Positions 4,850 through 5,313 of a stretch of DNA of 5,313 bases are shown in pieces. Within the stretch, counting starts at the first letter, position 1. The number at the start of each line of letters is the position of its first letter. The translations under genes and the position numbers were made by a program. The notes under the pieces are model-generated. The model did no database searches. It was given only the letters and a program-made list of their open reading frames with translations, and had not been told where the DNA came from. Source of the DNA: Synergistaceae bacterium (GTDB lineage Bacteria; Synergistota; Synergistia; Synergistales; Aminobacteriaceae). The stretch is taken from contig WRKN01000171.1 in NCBI GenBank assembly GCA_009778055.1, forward strand, positions 1 to 5,313, written 5' to 3'.

Positions 4850-5313
4850 ATGAGTACTATGCCTGAGCCGAACGATCTTTCACATTTCAAACGCCCGCGG
4901 CTGAACCGGCTTCTGGAGGAGGCAGTGAAATGCCCGGTGGTGGTCATATGCGCTGGAGCTGGCTACGGTAAAACACGCGCGGTCGCCGATTTTTTGTTGG
5001 AGCTCGAAATGCCTACCGCATGGGAGCAGCTTTCGGACCGCGACAACGTGCCCTCGCGCGCCTGGGAGAACCTTGCCCACTCTTTCGCGCAGGTGAGTGA
5101 GCAAATGGGCGAGGGCTACAGAGAATTCGGCTTTCCCGACACGGAAGAAAAACGTAAACAGTTCTATCGCCTATATGAACGCAGTATACAGCCGTATACG
5201 CTGGTGCTGGACGATTTTCACTTTCTGAAAAACCAAGCCGTGCTTGAATTTGTGGAACATGTCTTATATTACATGCCGTCGAACAGGAAGACGACGATCA
5301 TTCTCAGCCGCGA
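4850..5313 (+). CDS. LuxR-family MalT-like (LAL) regulator LAL3, 5' part, cut at window end
   Basis: The frame starts at ATG 4850 (MSTMPEPNDL) and stays open to the last base, giving 154 complete codons. It covers the start of the NTPase domain: Walker A AGAGYGKT (35-42), Walker B YTLVLDD (116-122) and an LSR motif (152-154) just before the window end. It matches LAL2 from residue 16 on, about 57% identical by hand count (81 of 143 aligned residues), with one two-residue gap before Walker B. LAL3 has four fewer residues ahead of the match. By homology it should be about 840 residues long and end in a LuxR helix-turn-helix, but that part is not visible. An alternative in-frame ATG at 4859 is less likely, because the leader up to 4850 is conserved with that of LAL2. 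The 19-base gap puts it in one operon with LAL2. Confidence 0.9.
   Translation, partial: MSTMPEPNDLSHFKRPRLNRLLEEAVKCPVVVICAGAGYGKTRAVADFLLELEMPTAWEQLSDRDNVPSRAWENLAHSFAQVSEQMGEGYREFGFPDTEEKRKQFYRLYERSIQPYTLVLDDFHFLKNQAVLEFVEHVLYYMPSNRKTTIILSR

Noticed and set aside
1..5313. CRISPR array, tRNA or rRNA genes
   Set aside because: No short regularly spaced repeats and no recognisable tRNA or rRNA sequence were seen in the non-coding stretches.

Overview
The window carries parts of a tandem array of closely related LuxR-family regulators of the MalT-like (LAL, large ATP-binding) type, with one TetR-family regulator inserted in the array. All genes lie on the + strand. The organism cannot be named from this sequence. 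The mixed base composition (AT-leaning tetR, GC-leaning regulators), the strong AGGAG/GAGGGG-type ribosome binding sites and the style of the proteins suggest an anaerobic Bacillota (Clostridia or Negativicutes type). This is a low-confidence inference.

Layout: bases 1-1141 are the 3' part of a first LAL regulator (LAL1), cut by the window start. Bases 1142-1306 hold a probable promoter and ribosome binding site for a TetR-family gene at 1307-1924. Bases 1925-2289 are a 365-base non-coding stretch. It holds a palindromic MITE-like element (about 1936-2034, flanked by TTA on both sides), a second inverted repeat (2065-2115), a good sigma-70-type promoter (2176-2204), two operator-like palindromes over and just after that promoter, and a ribosome binding site. 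Bases 2290-4830 are a complete LAL regulator (LAL2, 846 aa). After 19 bases a third LAL regulator (LAL3) starts at 4850 and runs off the window end.

LAL1 and LAL2 align without a gap over all 379 visible LAL1 residues, at about 80% amino-acid identity by hand count, at a constant offset of 3689 bases. LAL2 and LAL3 are about 57% identical over the shared NTPase region. The array therefore arose by duplication. The most testable regulatory idea is that the TetR protein represses the LAL2-LAL3 transcription unit through the palindrome lying in the promoter spacer, so that a small ligand-responsive repressor gates a set of large ATP-dependent activators. No metabolic, transport or defence target gene is visible, so the signals sensed and the regulon are unknown.
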